This document shows, piece by piece, positions 1-8,817 of a DNA stretch of 64,000 nucleotides; position 1 is the stretch's first letter; the number at the start of each line of letters is the position of its first letter. Position numbers and translations under genes: made by a program. The DNA comes from Synechococcus sp. CBW1004 (GTDB lineage: Bacteria; Cyanobacteriota; Cyanobacteriia; PCC-6307; Cyanobiaceae). The DNA is taken from the NCBI RefSeq assembly GCF_015840715.1, contig NZ_CP060397.1:3244686-3308685 (forward strand), read 5' to 3'. The notes below the pieces were generated by a model. It saw only the letters and a program-made list of their open reading frames with translations, did not search any database and was not told the origin of the DNA.

Positions 1-600
1 GCGCTCCCAGGTCTGGTTCATGCGGTCAACCAACGCATCGCTGAGGGGGGATCCAGAATATCGAGATCATCCCGAAAGCCATTTCCAACTTTTCTGGGTC
101 TGTCCGGTTCACGCAGGTTGCGGCTGCTGATGGCTTCAGCGGTATCCGCCAGAGAAAGGGAATCCCTCCTGCCGCGCGTGAGTCGATTCGGTTGGTTGAG
201 GTGCCATGCACCACCATCGATGAAGAGCTGGATCGCCTGCGTGGCGCTCATGCTGTTCCTCGCTTCATGAAGCTGGATCTGGAGGGTGGTGAGCTGCACG
301 CCTTGATGGGAGCAGTGCGAATGCTTGCCCGGCAGCAGACCTTCGTCGTGTTTGAGAATGGGTGCCAGGAGTCTGCCGATGTCTATGGATACAGCTGTCA
401 TGACTGGTTTGATTTCATGTGCTCAGTCAATGACAAGATCGATGATCCGTTCGGGCGACCGTTTGGTCCGGATGAATGGACGAAGCGTAAGATCCCCTGC
501 TACTTCATCGCGGTTCCAGCAGCTCATCGGGATTGGGTTCCCTTCATGGATGCTGACAACGCCGGCTGGCACGACGCCACCGCGATGCGCTGTCGTCGTG
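1..600 (+). pseudogene. FkbM-family methyltransferase, 3' part, frameshifted and cut by the window edge
   Basis: The frame in phase with position 48 encodes the C-terminal half of an FkbM-type SAM-dependent methyltransferase: VPCTTIDEEL, then the family hallmark FMKLDLEGGELHALMGA, then an aromatic C-terminal part ending near IPCYFIAVPAAH. FkbM proteins O-methylate sugars or natural products, which fits the glycosyltransferase operon next door. The first 15 codons (ALPGLVHAVNQRIAEG) lie in a different frame. The shift falls in the run of six G at 45-50; seven G would restore one continuous frame. After about position 560 the translation stops looking like the family, but the frame stays open to 1271, deep into the convergent glycosyltransferase gene, so the real 3' end is probably also disturbed. 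The 5' end is outside the window. The family call is fairly safe; functionality is doubtful. Confidence 0.6.
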
Positions 601-772
601 CGGGTGTGCGATCAGGGCGTGAGGGGCTGGTGGGGGTGATCGCCCGCTCTGGAGCTGACAAACCTGGCCTTGCCGGCCGAGCGCCTTCGGGCCTTTCCGC
701 GTTGCAATGGTGGCATCGACCCCGTCGTCGCGATGCTGCGCGGGTGGCCCTCGGCTCTCCGCGGCGCCCCGT

Positions 773-1936
773 TCAGCTCCCTGGCGAGCCCAGCAGTCCC
801 TCGAGGATCCGCGCCGCCGTCGCGGTCGAATGGTGTTCCCGCACCCAGGCGCCCGCCGCTCGGACCAGGCGATCCCTCAGGGTCGGATCCCGTCTGAGCC
901 GCAGGCAGGCAGCGGCAAAGTCCGCCGGCGACTCGGCAAGCAGCAACTGCTCTCCGTCGCTCACGGCAAGCCCCGCCGCTCCGCGCGGGGTGGCGACCAC
1001 CGGCACCCCATGCGCAAAGGCCTCGAGGATCTTGATGCGGGTGCCACTTCCCGCCCGCAGCGGTACGACCGCCAGTGCTGCCCTGGCGTATTCGGGGCCG
1101 AGATCCGGCACCGCGCCGACCAGGTGCACCCCAGCATCGTTCGCCACGGCGGCCACGTCATCGCTCTCCCCCGCTCCCACGATCCACAGGTGCATGCAGG
1201 GACGGGCCGCCCGGATCAGCGGCAGAATGTCGGCCACAAAATGTGTGACAGCGTCTTCGTTCGGGGCATAGTCCAGGGTGCCGACGAACAGCATCCGGTC
1301 GGGATCCGTCTCCTCCTGCTTCAGCGACGGTGCGGGCTCACGGATCACGTTCGGAAGCTGGCTGAACGCCACGGCCGGGTACTGCTCCTGCAGGCGTTGC
1401 TGATCCTCAGGATTGGCCAGCAGAACGTGCTGGAAACGGCTCATGATCACCAGCCGCGCCAGCGTCATCTGGTGCAGCTCGCGCCGCAGACGCCGAGCCT
1501 GCTCCGGACGGCCGGCCAGCTCCTGCAGCTGCGCGAAGGGTTCCGTGCGCTCGCATTCATCATCATCGAGGTCCAGAACCGTCGCCTGAGGCCGTGCCTG
1601 TCCGGCATCCATGCAGGCGATCGCCGATGGGGCCACCACCTGTCGGAAGGCGTAGACCACGTCGAGCGTTCCACCACCGGGGACGCCGTCCAGGAAATCC
1701 GCCAACAGCGGGCGGATCTCTCGCAGCCGTGCGGAACCGACCTGGAACAGGGCGGCTGACCGGGACCGAGCCCACTCCGGGTCAAACAGTCCTGGGCGGT
1801 CCCCCCAGAGCCGGGCATGGACCACGATCACCGGCTGTCGCTGCGCCAGGGCTTCAAGGGCGACGCTGGCGCGCATGGCGCAGCCCGAGCCGGTGGGATT
1901 GGGGAGGATCGGCGTGATCAACAGGCTGTGTGTCAT
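773..1936 (-). CDS. GT-B fold glycosyltransferase (family 1/4 type)
   Basis: A 387-residue protein beginning MTHSLLITPILPNPTGSG, with a Rossmann-like N-terminal half and a C-terminal sugar-nucleotide-binding half. The C-terminal half contains MLFVGTLDYAPNEDAVTHF, then LWIVGAG, then GTRIKILEAFAHGVPVV, the classical GT4-type signature with the acidic EAF motif. It should transfer a sugar from an activated donor to a lipid, glycan or other acceptor. An in-frame extension of 135 codons lies upstream but is low-complexity and overlaps the preceding gene; the ATG at 1936 overlaps that gene's stop in ATGA, which decides the start. It is the last gene of the five-gene minus-strand operon and converges on the FkbM remnant. 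The acceptor and donor cannot be read from sequence. Confidence 0.85.
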   Translation of the reverse strand: MTHSLLITPILPNPTGSGCAMRASVALEALAQRQPVIVVHARLWGDRPGLFDPEWARSRSAALFQVGSARLREIRPLLADFLDGVPGGGTLDVVYAFRQVVAPSAIACMDAGQARPQATVLDLDDDECERTEPFAQLQELAGRPEQARRLRRELHQMTLARLVIMSRFQHVLLANPEDQQRLQEQYPAVAFSQLPNVIREPAPSLKQEETDPDRMLFVGTLDYAPNEDAVTHFVADILPLIRAARPCMHLWIVGAGESDDVAAVANDAGVHLVGAVPDLGPEYARAALAVVPLRAGSGTRIKILEAFAHGVPVVATPRGAAGLAVSDGEQLLLAESPADFAAACLRLRRDPTLRDRLVRAAGAWVREHHSTATAARILEGLLGSPGS

Positions 1937-2811
1937 GCGAGCGGCCGGCGAAGGACGTTGAGCAGGCGGGCGCGCCACAGGACCATCCGCCGGTGCAGGG
2001 CGTGTTCGATCCGGGAGCGTCGAAGCGCGCCAGGTTCGGCACCGTGCCCGCGCTGGGCCTGGAGGCGGGCGAAGGCGACAGGGGCATAGCGGGCGGCGAG
2101 CCGGGCTGCAGCGGCCCATTCCGCGTCGCTCAGGGGAAGCAGCGCCGCATCCACCTGCCAGGGGATGGGCCCCTGGCAGCGCGCTTCCTCGGCGAGACGC
2201 GCGAGCATCAGGTGTGGGGAAGGCAGCAGCGGTTCCGGCCGGCTCCAGAGCTCCTGCTCGTACTCCCTGGCCCGCCAGGGGACAACCCGTGTGGGGCGCC
2301 ACAGCAGGCGCAGGGACTGGCCCGGTCTGCTCCAGTGCCACTGATCCACCCAGTTCAGTGCCTTCGCAGGCGGTCCCGGCGTTGCAGGCCGCCAGTGCAA
2401 TTGCCGCAGCCGCTGGTCGGCGGCGTCGAGCTGCTGGCGAGGCAGCAGCAGTTGCAGCTCTCCGATCGGCCGGATCCTGCCGGCTTCTGACAGGCGGCTG
2501 TGGAGCGCGGCCTCCCCCGCGATCATCACAGGCCCGACTCCTGCGGCCTGGAGCTCTCCCACGATGCCCCGCAACTGATGGAGCTGCAGCTGGGCTTCAC
2601 TCCAGGCCCGGCGCACCAGCCCAAGCAGGCGGCCAGCGGCCGGGTCGTCGCCCAACCACGCTTCCAGCTGCGTCTGTGGCAGGAGCGGCAGCAGCTGGAT
2701 CTCACTCCACGGGAGGGCATCCAGCACCACCCCCGCCCGCCAGGCGCGCCAGGCATTCTCCGCCTCGAGGGGGCCCTGGGCGCACAGCACGGTCGCAAGG
2801 CTCAGGGGCAT
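1933..2811 (-). CDS. nucleotidyltransferase-fold protein with degenerate active site
   Basis: A 292-residue protein resembling the uncharacterised nucleotidyltransferase family (PF14907 type). The helix-rich N-terminus is followed by VMIAGEAALHSRL and then RPIGELQLLL. In active family members this region reads like G-x-A...R-x-x-GDIDLLV with two metal-binding Asp residues; here they are replaced by E and Q, so catalysis looks lost and a structural or substrate-binding role is more likely (inference). It overlaps the upstream family-2 glycosyltransferase by 10 bp and the downstream GT-B gene by 4 bp, so all are probably translated together. A likely intact paralogue heads the operon at 5353-6492. 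Confidence 0.7.
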   Translation of the reverse strand: MPLSLATVLCAQGPLEAENAWRAWRAGVVLDALPWSEIQLLPLLPQTQLEAWLGDDPAAGRLLGLVRRAWSEAQLQLHQLRGIVGELQAAGVGPVMIAGEAALHSRLSEAGRIRPIGELQLLLPRQQLDAADQRLRQLHWRPATPGPPAKALNWVDQWHWSRPGQSLRLLWRPTRVVPWRAREYEQELWSRPEPLLPSPHLMLARLAEEARCQGPIPWQVDAALLPLSDAEWAAAARLAARYAPVAFARLQAQRGHGAEPGALRRSRIEHALHRRMVLWRARLLNVLRRPLA

Positions 2812-3488
2812 CGGACGTTCTCCGCCCGTCGCCGTCGCTTCTGCAGCAGCCAGTGCATCGCTTCGACGTAGTCGGCGCGTCCACGCCTGTCGCGGGTGGT
2901 GTTGTGGCTATGAATCCGCCGCCGCACCAGCACATCGGGATGCAGGCCGGAACGGAAGCCGATCTCCTTGGCCCAGCCGAACCAGGCGATGAACTCGCCG
3001 GCGCGCAGACAGGGCAGCGGTCCCGACTGCTCGTAGACCTGGCGCCGCCCCAGAAAGCCGCAGGGAGAGAGCAGCGGATAGGGATCGGGGCGACAGGGAT
3101 AGGCGCCCGGTGGGTCCGAGAACTCCTCCCCGTGGCAGAACACGATCGCCAGCGAGGAATCCGCCTCCAGCACAGCCTTCTGCCTCTGCAGCTTGTCCGG
3201 CTGCCAGAGGTCATCCGCATCGAGGAAGGCGATCAGCTGGCCCTGGGCTCGGGCCAGGCCCGCATTGCGGGATGCCGCCGGACCGGGTGTGGGTTCCTCG
3301 AGAAGTTCCACCCGGTTGCTGAACCGCTCCCGCACCAGCTCGACGGTGTTATCGCTCGAACCATTGTCGACGACCAGGACCTGCAGCGAGCCGGGGTTCA
3401 TGCCCTGCTGGTCGAGGATGGAGTCGACCGAGGCGGCGATGAACCGGGCACCGTTGCGAACCGGAACAATGACGCTGATCTCGATCAT
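2802..3488 (-). CDS. family 2 glycosyltransferase (GT-A)
   Basis: A 228-residue GT-A enzyme starting MIEISVIVPVRNGARFIAAS. The nucleotide-binding start (SVIVPVRNGARF), the VVDNGSSDNT loop and the metal-binding D-x-D in AFLDADDLWQPDKL at about residues 87-100 are all present. The C-terminal third is short and basic (QKRRRRAENVRCP). It should transfer a nucleotide-activated sugar in surface glycan or glycoconjugate synthesis. The start ATG overlaps the stop of the PqqD/HprK-like gene (ATGA), which supports the start and coupled translation. Confidence 0.88.
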   Translation of the reverse strand: MIEISVIVPVRNGARFIAASVDSILDQQGMNPGSLQVLVVDNGSSDNTVELVRERFSNRVELLEEPTPGPAASRNAGLARAQGQLIAFLDADDLWQPDKLQRQKAVLEADSSLAIVFCHGEEFSDPPGAYPCRPDPYPLLSPCGFLGRRQVYEQSGPLPCLRAGEFIAWFGWAKEIGFRSGLHPDVLVRRRIHSHNTTRDRRGRADYVEAMHWLLQKRRRRAENVRCP

Positions 3489-5356
3489 CCGAGCAGGCCT
3501 GACACGGCGCGGTGGATGCCATCGGGGTCGCTGCCGAGTGCCAGGGTGACCGCTGGACAGGAGCTGACCAGGTTCAGCAGCCGCTCGCAGTCGCTGCCGT
3601 TGGCTTCGGGGAGCTGGCCCACGGTGCTCGGCAGCAGGGCCAGCAGGGCGTCGACCGCGCTGGCGGGCTCAACGCGGGTCTCCAGACGGCCGGTGATCCG
3701 GGGAATGGCCAGAAGGCGGATCGGCATCCGCTCCACCATCCGGTCGGGCCAGACCTCGTTGAGCATCACCACGGCCTTGCCGTCCCCACCCCCCTCGAAG
3801 CCATCGGGGTTGCGGGCGCGGCCGCGCAGCGACGGGAAACGCTCCAGATCGTCCTCCCCAACCAGCTTGCCGCTGCAGTACAGGCTGTACACCCAGCCTG
3901 CGGCCGCATCGACGAGGCAGTAGTCGTCGCCCGCGAAGTGCATCCCGGCGGCGGCGCAGAGCATCGAGGTGGTGGATTTGCCGGCGCCGCCTGGACCGAC
4001 CAGCAGGACCGCTCCACGGGCGTCGCCCACCGCTGCGGCATGGACGAACTGAAGGCCGCGTCGCGCAGACCAGCTGTGGAGCAGAAATCGGAAGGGTGAA
4101 CCGAGTTCCCAGTAAGGCATCGGCAGCGCATCGAGTTTCACGAACCAGGCCCGGCCTGCCTTCACGTCGACCACGCTCAAAACGTCCGGCCCTGCGTTGT
4201 AGATGGCGGAAACATTCGTGCCCTGCAGTTCGAGCACCTCGCCGCGGGGGCCGCAGACCTGTTCCCAGTTCTCACGTAACCGCTGGAACAGATCCGCCAG
4301 CAGCGGGGCCGATGGCGGGGTGGCCAGCGTCCAGAGACGAATCTCGAGATCAACCGACACGGCGGGGGGCAGCACCAGCGCCAGGTGGGAAAGGGCGTCC
4401 TGAACCGGCTGGGCGTTCTGGCCGGGAATGGACAGGACCCGCACCAGCGCTCCGCCGATCCGGAACCCTCGCCGCTCGATGCCTTCCGCCGCAGCCGTCT
4501 CCTCGAAGCAGCGGTCGAGCCGCTCAATCAGCTGCCGGCCCTGGGCCGTCTGCTCGCGCGGCTGGGGCCTTGGGGCCCGGATCCAGGGGCGCATGATCGC
4601 CTCGAGCTCATGATGCACCCTGATCCCGATCGGGCTGCCCGAGGGCATCGGGCTCGCTGCTGTGCTGGTGGTGGCCGGCTGGACCAGCCCGGCGGCCTCG
4701 AGGCTGCCGCGCAGATCGTGGTCGCTCACCTCCACAGGGCCGGCCTTGAGCTGCTCCCAGAGCGCCGTGCCCCCCCCGTCGAGCACGACGTAGCAACCCA
4801 GATCGCGGTTGACGACGAGGCTGGTGCCATCGAGGCAGGCCTCCAGCAGATCCGCGTCCGTGTCCGCTGTCCGTGCCGCATGGGTCGGTTCAGGGAGCCC
4901 CGGAGCGGGATGGGGCCAACCGGCCGCTGCATCCACCTCATGCACCGGGTCGAGCAGCAGGAGCTCGGCGAGGTCGTTGTAGGTCGACAGGCTGGGGGGG
5001 GCGTAGGGCGTGTTCGTCTCCGGAATGTCGGCGTCCGCCGCGGAGGGAGGCGACGCGGCGCAGGGCACGATCAGCTCCAGATCCAGCAGTTGGCTCAGAA
5101 AAGGCTGGAGATCGCCGAGCAGCCGATCTGCGGCGAGGTTGTAGCGCCTGGCCAGCGCCTGCACGACAGCGTCGACGCGGGCGCCCTCACCAGCCAGCAG
5201 CAGCCACACCTGGCCCGCCACGGGGGAGAGGCTGAAGTAACCGCCGCTGCGAAGGTCGATGGCGACGATCTCCTCACCGAACAACTGATGAATCACGTCC
5301 GGTTCGGCCAGACGGTATCCGCAGACAGGGTCGAGGACCCCGGAGAGGGCAGTCAT
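3485..5356 (-). CDS. PqqD-domain / HPr-kinase-like fusion protein
   Basis: A 623-residue protein. Residues about 10-100 (DVIHQLFGEEIVAIDLRSGG, FSLSPVAGQVWLLL) match the PqqD fold, which in PQQ and RiPP pathways holds a peptide substrate. A second, shorter PqqD-like stretch (LVVNRDLGCYVVLDGGGTAL) follows near 200. The C-terminal half is an HprK-related kinase domain: AAAVGDARGAVLLVGPGGAG and the rest of the P-loop (GPGGAGKSTTS, about residues 450-460), followed by HFAGDDYCLVD as the likely Walker B/acidic motif. Related kinases phosphorylate peptide or other acceptors in lasso-peptide and exopolysaccharide loci (family knowledge). The ATG at 5356 overlaps the upstream stop (ATGA); an in-frame 26-codon extension upstream lies inside that gene and is less likely. 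No precursor peptide is evident nearby. The substrate is unknown. Confidence 0.72.
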   Translation of the reverse strand: MTALSGVLDPVCGYRLAEPDVIHQLFGEEIVAIDLRSGGYFSLSPVAGQVWLLLAGEGARVDAVVQALARRYNLAADRLLGDLQPFLSQLLDLELIVPCAASPPSAADADIPETNTPYAPPSLSTYNDLAELLLLDPVHEVDAAAGWPHPAPGLPEPTHAARTADTDADLLEACLDGTSLVVNRDLGCYVVLDGGGTALWEQLKAGPVEVSDHDLRGSLEAAGLVQPATTSTAASPMPSGSPIGIRVHHELEAIMRPWIRAPRPQPREQTAQGRQLIERLDRCFEETAAAEGIERRGFRIGGALVRVLSIPGQNAQPVQDALSHLALVLPPAVSVDLEIRLWTLATPPSAPLLADLFQRLRENWEQVCGPRGEVLELQGTNVSAIYNAGPDVLSVVDVKAGRAWFVKLDALPMPYWELGSPFRFLLHSWSARRGLQFVHAAAVGDARGAVLLVGPGGAGKSTTSMLCAAAGMHFAGDDYCLVDAAAGWVYSLYCSGKLVGEDDLERFPSLRGRARNPDGFEGGGDGKAVVMLNEVWPDRMVERMPIRLLAIPRITGRLETRVEPASAVDALLALLPSTVGQLPEANGSDCERLLNLVSSCPAVTLALGSDPDGIHRAVSGLLG

Positions 5357-6492
5357 GCGAGGTCTTCCTTGAGACGGGACAGGGTCCGAACCTGCCACAA
5401 CCGGGCAGGCGGAGATTGGAGGAGCGAAGCCCACAGGCGAAGCATGCGCTGGAGCAAGGTGGTGCTGGGCTCACCGTTGACGCGTTCGAAGGCCTGCATC
5501 AAGACTCTGTAGCGATGGCGGCTCCGCCAAAGCCCCCGCACGATCTTCTGTGCTGCCAGGCCACTGAACAGATAAGCGAGATCTGTGTTGATCGGCCCAT
5601 GGGCAAGCTGGTGGGTGTAGAGCTCTGCGAGCCGCCGGGCTGCAGTGCTGGCGGCTGGACCAGTCTCTGCCGCCTCCGTTGCACCTAGCTGAACGAGAAT
5701 GCAGCGCAGGGTCTCGATCGCGGCCGGGATGCCCGCCGGGCCGTCCACGTCGACAGCCGCGTTGCCCAGCAGACGGAGCCATCCCTGGGTATCGATCAGA
5801 TCGCGGGCGATGGCGTCCGGCACGAGGTCGTTGCGCAGGGCATGGTGGGCTGTGAGGCACAGGCCATCCAAGGGCCCCACCACCCGCAGTGTTCCCCCCG
5901 CCACTGGCATCTGTCGGGACCTCGCCAGCAGGTGTTGCGCATCGAATCCCCCCAGCTTCCAATGGAGGTCGATGTCGATGCCCGTTAGATCGACGAGGCT
6001 GATCGCTTCATTGCCGGCTGAGCCTGGAGAATTTCGGATAAAGGCGACGTACTCGGCGGGGGGGATTGGGCCGATCTTGGGCCGGAATCCACGCGCCTGG
6101 AGCAGTTCGATCGCCCTGGTCGCCTCCTCAGGGGTGACCAGGAGATCGATGTCGCCGATGCTCCGCCCAGCCCCACCAGCATGCAGCAGGGCAAGAACGG
6201 CCACCCCTTTGAAGGCGGCCACGGTGATGCCGGCGTCCTGGAGCGCCTGATGCACAGCCGTGGCCGCGCGCAGCTGGCGCGAGCTGTTCACCATCTGCTC
6301 AAGAACCGCATGCCGGAGGCGTGCGGCTTGGATGGCAGGCAGGAGATGCCGGAAGCTCGCCAGCCGCGCCGCGAGGGTTGGCAGGACCCGCCAGCGTTCG
6401 CAGAGGTTCAGGATCTCGGGCCAGCAAGACTCAGAATCGAGTCCTCCCAGCAGCCCCGGAAGTTCGGCGTCAGGGGCCACCAGCAGGCGCAT
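5353..6492 (-). CDS. nucleotidyltransferase family protein (PF14907 type)
   Basis: The protein starts MRLLVAPDAELPG, the usual beginning for this family, and runs 379 residues. The catalytic core is AAFKGVAVLALLHAGGAG followed by RSIGDIDLLV, with the paired Asp residues of a pol-beta-type nucleotidyltransferase, then a GIDIDLHWKL motif with a further acidic pair. The role in characterised loci is unknown; relatives cluster with PqqD, HprK-like kinases and glycosyltransferases. An in-frame ATG further upstream (6543) would abut the divergent epimerase gene and leave no promoter space, so 6492 is preferred. It is the first gene of the operon; its stop overlaps the next start (ATGA). Confidence 0.78.
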   Translation of the reverse strand: MRLLVAPDAELPGLLGGLDSESCWPEILNLCERWRVLPTLAARLASFRHLLPAIQAARLRHAVLEQMVNSSRQLRAATAVHQALQDAGITVAAFKGVAVLALLHAGGAGRSIGDIDLLVTPEEATRAIELLQARGFRPKIGPIPPAEYVAFIRNSPGSAGNEAISLVDLTGIDIDLHWKLGGFDAQHLLARSRQMPVAGGTLRVVGPLDGLCLTAHHALRNDLVPDAIARDLIDTQGWLRLLGNAAVDVDGPAGIPAAIETLRCILVQLGATEAAETGPAASTAARRLAELYTHQLAHGPINTDLAYLFSGLAAQKIVRGLWRSRHRYRVLMQAFERVNGEPSTTLLQRMLRLWASLLQSPPARLWQVRTLSRLKEDLA

Positions 6493-6691
6493 GGTGCGCG
6501 TGCGTGGATCTGACCGTCCCAGCTGGGGCGTGCCTTGAGGCATGACTGAGGCGAACGGTTCCACCAGCCACATCTTTACTACGATCTCTGGCCAAAGACC
6601 TCATCTTCATCTTGTGTCCATGGCCCATGCCGGACCAGGCCTGGTCTCTGGCGTGCCCTGGCCATTGGCTGGCAGCCAGGCCTTCTGCGGC
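6493..6691. promoter_or_regulatory. divergent intergenic region
   Basis: About 200 bp separate the preferred starts of the leftward glyco-operon and the rightward epimerase gene. Both reading frames stay open into it, even meeting in a shared CATG at 6541-6544, but the translations there are not family-like. The promoters of both units are expected here. I see no clear -10/-35 pair. Confidence 0.4.
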
Positions 6692-8002
6692 ATGGATGCA
6701 GCCACGCGCCGCCGGTTGGCCAGCCAGCTCATGGCAGCACTTCAGCAGGACGTGCTGGCGACCTGGTTCATGCATTCCGTCGATCGGGAGCGAGGCGGTT
6801 TTCTCCCGGACCTCGATCGTCGCTGGCGGCCTGAGGGACGACAGGACCGCCTGCTGGAGTTCCAGGCCCGTCAGACCATGAGTGCCGCCCGTCTGGCTGT
6901 GGAATTTTCCTCAGAGCATCGCTGGCTGGAACTGGCTCTGCATGGTTTCCGTGCTCTTCGCGACACCCTCTGGGATGCCCAGTACGGGGGGTGGTATCAG
7001 TTGGTCGATGCTGAAGGTCGTCCCCTTGCCCGTGGTACCAAGCATGCCCACGGCACTGCGTATGCGATCAGGGCCTGTCTTGCGATCCACCGCGCCTCGG
7101 GTGACCCGCAGGCCCTGAAGTTGGCCTGGGAAGGAGTCGCTTGGTTGGAGCGATCTCTCCATGATTCTGTGCATGGTGGCTACCACGGATGGGCATGCCG
7201 GGATGGACGCCCCATCCTCAAGCCGGAGGATGCTCCTGATGGCCAAGTGGATAGTGATCCCCTCGGCCACGGCATTGGTCATAAAGACATCAATGTCACC
7301 TCGGATCTCCTTAAAACGTTCGCCGAACTCCACGCTGCGGCTCCGTCATCATTGACCGGACAGCGCCTTGAAGAACTGCGTGGCTGCATCACCAGGATGT
7401 TGACACCCGATGGCGCTCTTCACTACGTCGCGCATGCCGATTGGAAGCCGGTCCCTGGCCCGGAGCGCTTTGGCTACGTGCTGCAGACAGCCTTCCGCCT
7501 GGCCTCGGCAGGAAGCCTTTGCGGCTGGCCGCGCGATGCAACGTTCGAGACCGTCAGGCGGATGGTGAGCCACGCCACCGAATGCGGTTGGCACAGGGGT
7601 GGCGGATTCATGACCGGGGGGGCGGCATCCCCTCCTTACAGCCTGGAAGGCCATTCACTCCAGGTGTCGACGCGCTCGTGGTGGGTTCAGCTGGAGGGGC
7701 TGCGGTCGCTGATTCTGCTTGCCGTTCAGAATCATCCCACGCGAGCATTCTTCGCCGACAGGCTGGAGGCCCATCTGCGCTTCATCGATTCTCAGATGCG
7801 GGATCATCGCTTCGGGGGCTGGTACGCCACGGCGCCTGCAGATCTGCCCTGGCCAGAGCGCCTGATCCCGTCGCGGCGTCGCGTCTGCCTGGCGAAGGGA
7901 AACATCTGGAAGGACAGTTCCCATGAAGTGGATGCCTATCTGAATGGAATCCGCATGCTGCTTGGCCTCGATTCTGAGGCCCCTCTCCCCCGGTTTGGAT
8001 GA
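6692..8002 (+). CDS. AGE (N-acylglucosamine 2-epimerase) family sugar epimerase/isomerase
   Basis: A 436-residue (alpha/alpha)6-barrel protein of the N-acylglucosamine 2-epimerase / mannose isomerase family. Family hallmarks in order: HSVDRERGGFLPDLDRRW, RLLEFQARQTMSAARLAVEF, YGGWYQLVDAEGRPLA, KHAHGTAYAIRA, and the late RFGGWYATAP and GNIWKDSSHEVDAYL. His and Glu residues in these motifs are those used by family members for proton transfer at C2 of a sugar. It probably interconverts a hexose or N-acetylhexosamine for the neighbouring glycosyltransferases (inference from context). The frame is open from 6542, with a further ATG at 6620; 6692 (MDAATRRR) starts directly at the conserved fold and is preferred. 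Confidence 0.85.
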   Translation: MDAATRRRLASQLMAALQQDVLATWFMHSVDRERGGFLPDLDRRWRPEGRQDRLLEFQARQTMSAARLAVEFSSEHRWLELALHGFRALRDTLWDAQYGGWYQLVDAEGRPLARGTKHAHGTAYAIRACLAIHRASGDPQALKLAWEGVAWLERSLHDSVHGGYHGWACRDGRPILKPEDAPDGQVDSDPLGHGIGHKDINVTSDLLKTFAELHAAAPSSLTGQRLEELRGCITRMLTPDGALHYVAHADWKPVPGPERFGYVLQTAFRLASAGSLCGWPRDATFETVRRMVSHATECGWHRGGGFMTGGAASPPYSLEGHSLQVSTRSWWVQLEGLRSLILLAVQNHPTRAFFADRLEAHLRFIDSQMRDHRFGGWYATAPADLPWPERLIPSRRRVCLAKGNIWKDSSHEVDAYLNGIRMLLGLDSEAPLPRFG

Positions 8003-8431
8003 GATCGGCGGCAGATGTTCGCAATCTGTCGATCGGGGACCGATGTTTCTCCTTGGAAAGCAACAAGGGCAACGCGCTTTGTCGCGTTTTTCATGCCGGC
8101 AGAATGACGGGGTTCCAGCGTCCCTGAGGGGTGCATCACTTCTGCGGTTCGGCCAGCTCTCATGTTGTCGATTCAGAATGTTGTGCGCATGGCGCCAGAT
8201 CAACGCATGATGTCCTTGCCCCCAGGAATGCTTCTGCCTGGCGCTGCTCAGCATTGCCGGCCCAGCACCTTGGCTGAAGCCTGATCGCCTCCTCTCTGCA
8301 CCTGCCATCGTTCAGCGGAGTCCAGTCGCCGCCGCAGCCTGCGCCCGTTGTTGACGGATGCAGGGTCGAAGGCCGCCAGTTGGCCTTTCAGAATTCGCTT
8401 CAGCGGATCGCTCCGGAGACAGGGGGATCCC
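8003..8431. other. intergenic stretch without supported gene
   Basis: This stretch lies between the stop of the epimerase gene and the 3' end of the next minus-strand gene. It is less GC-rich in places (8020-8110) than the flanks. I see no convincing ORF, RNA gene or terminator hairpin. A short precursor peptide for the PqqD-containing operon could be missed by eye. Confidence 0.4.
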
Positions 8432-8728
8432 TCAACTGCTCTGCAGCAGCTGCAGGCAGGCGGTGCGCTGGCTGAGCAGCAGCACCAGGTGCTCGCCCGC
8501 TCCCACCAGGCCCGTCTGGCGGCGCAGCTGCTCGGTCTGCACCAGGGCCAGGCCGCAGGTCTCCACCAGCAGCAGCGGCATCGTGGAGGTGGTTCCGTGC
8601 ATCGCCTGCAGGTCGAGTGCCTGCTGCACGGCCCGCCTGCTGCGCTCCAGCCCCAGGCGCTCCACCAGCTCGGGCCAGAGATGGTTCACCGGCGTGAAGC
8701 GGGCCAGATCAAGGTTGGGATCGGTCAT
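8432..8728 (-). CDS. conserved hypothetical protein, 98 aa
   Basis: A small protein (MTDPNLDLARFTPVNHLWPE...) with mixed alpha/beta character: LDLQAMHGTTSTMPLLLVET and HLVLLLSQRTACLQLLQ. There is no signal peptide or membrane segment. Base composition and its clean ATG start suggest a real gene. I recognise the style of picocyanobacterial conserved proteins but no characterised domain. A three-copy 14-bp repeat lies about 90 bp upstream of its start. Confidence 0.6.
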   Translation of the reverse strand: MTDPNLDLARFTPVNHLWPELVERLGLERSRRAVQQALDLQAMHGTTSTMPLLLVETCGLALVQTEQLRRQTGLVGAGEHLVLLLSQRTACLQLLQSS

Positions 8729-8817
8729 CGATGAGCGGGAACGGGCTGAGGCGTGGCGGTGAGGCAGGCCGCTCGGTGGGTGAACGGTTCGAGGTTCACG
8801 CCGGCTCTGATTGAGCC

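Noticed and set aside
2214-3923. 569-codon plus-strand open frame antisense to the glyco-operon
   Set aside because: Translation is Pro/Arg/Gly-rich with no domain; it is the mirror of well-supported minus-strand genes in GC-rich DNA.
8003-8431. Search for a RiPP precursor peptide next to the PqqD-containing operon
   Set aside because: No short ORF with a leader/core layout could be identified by eye; left as an open question.
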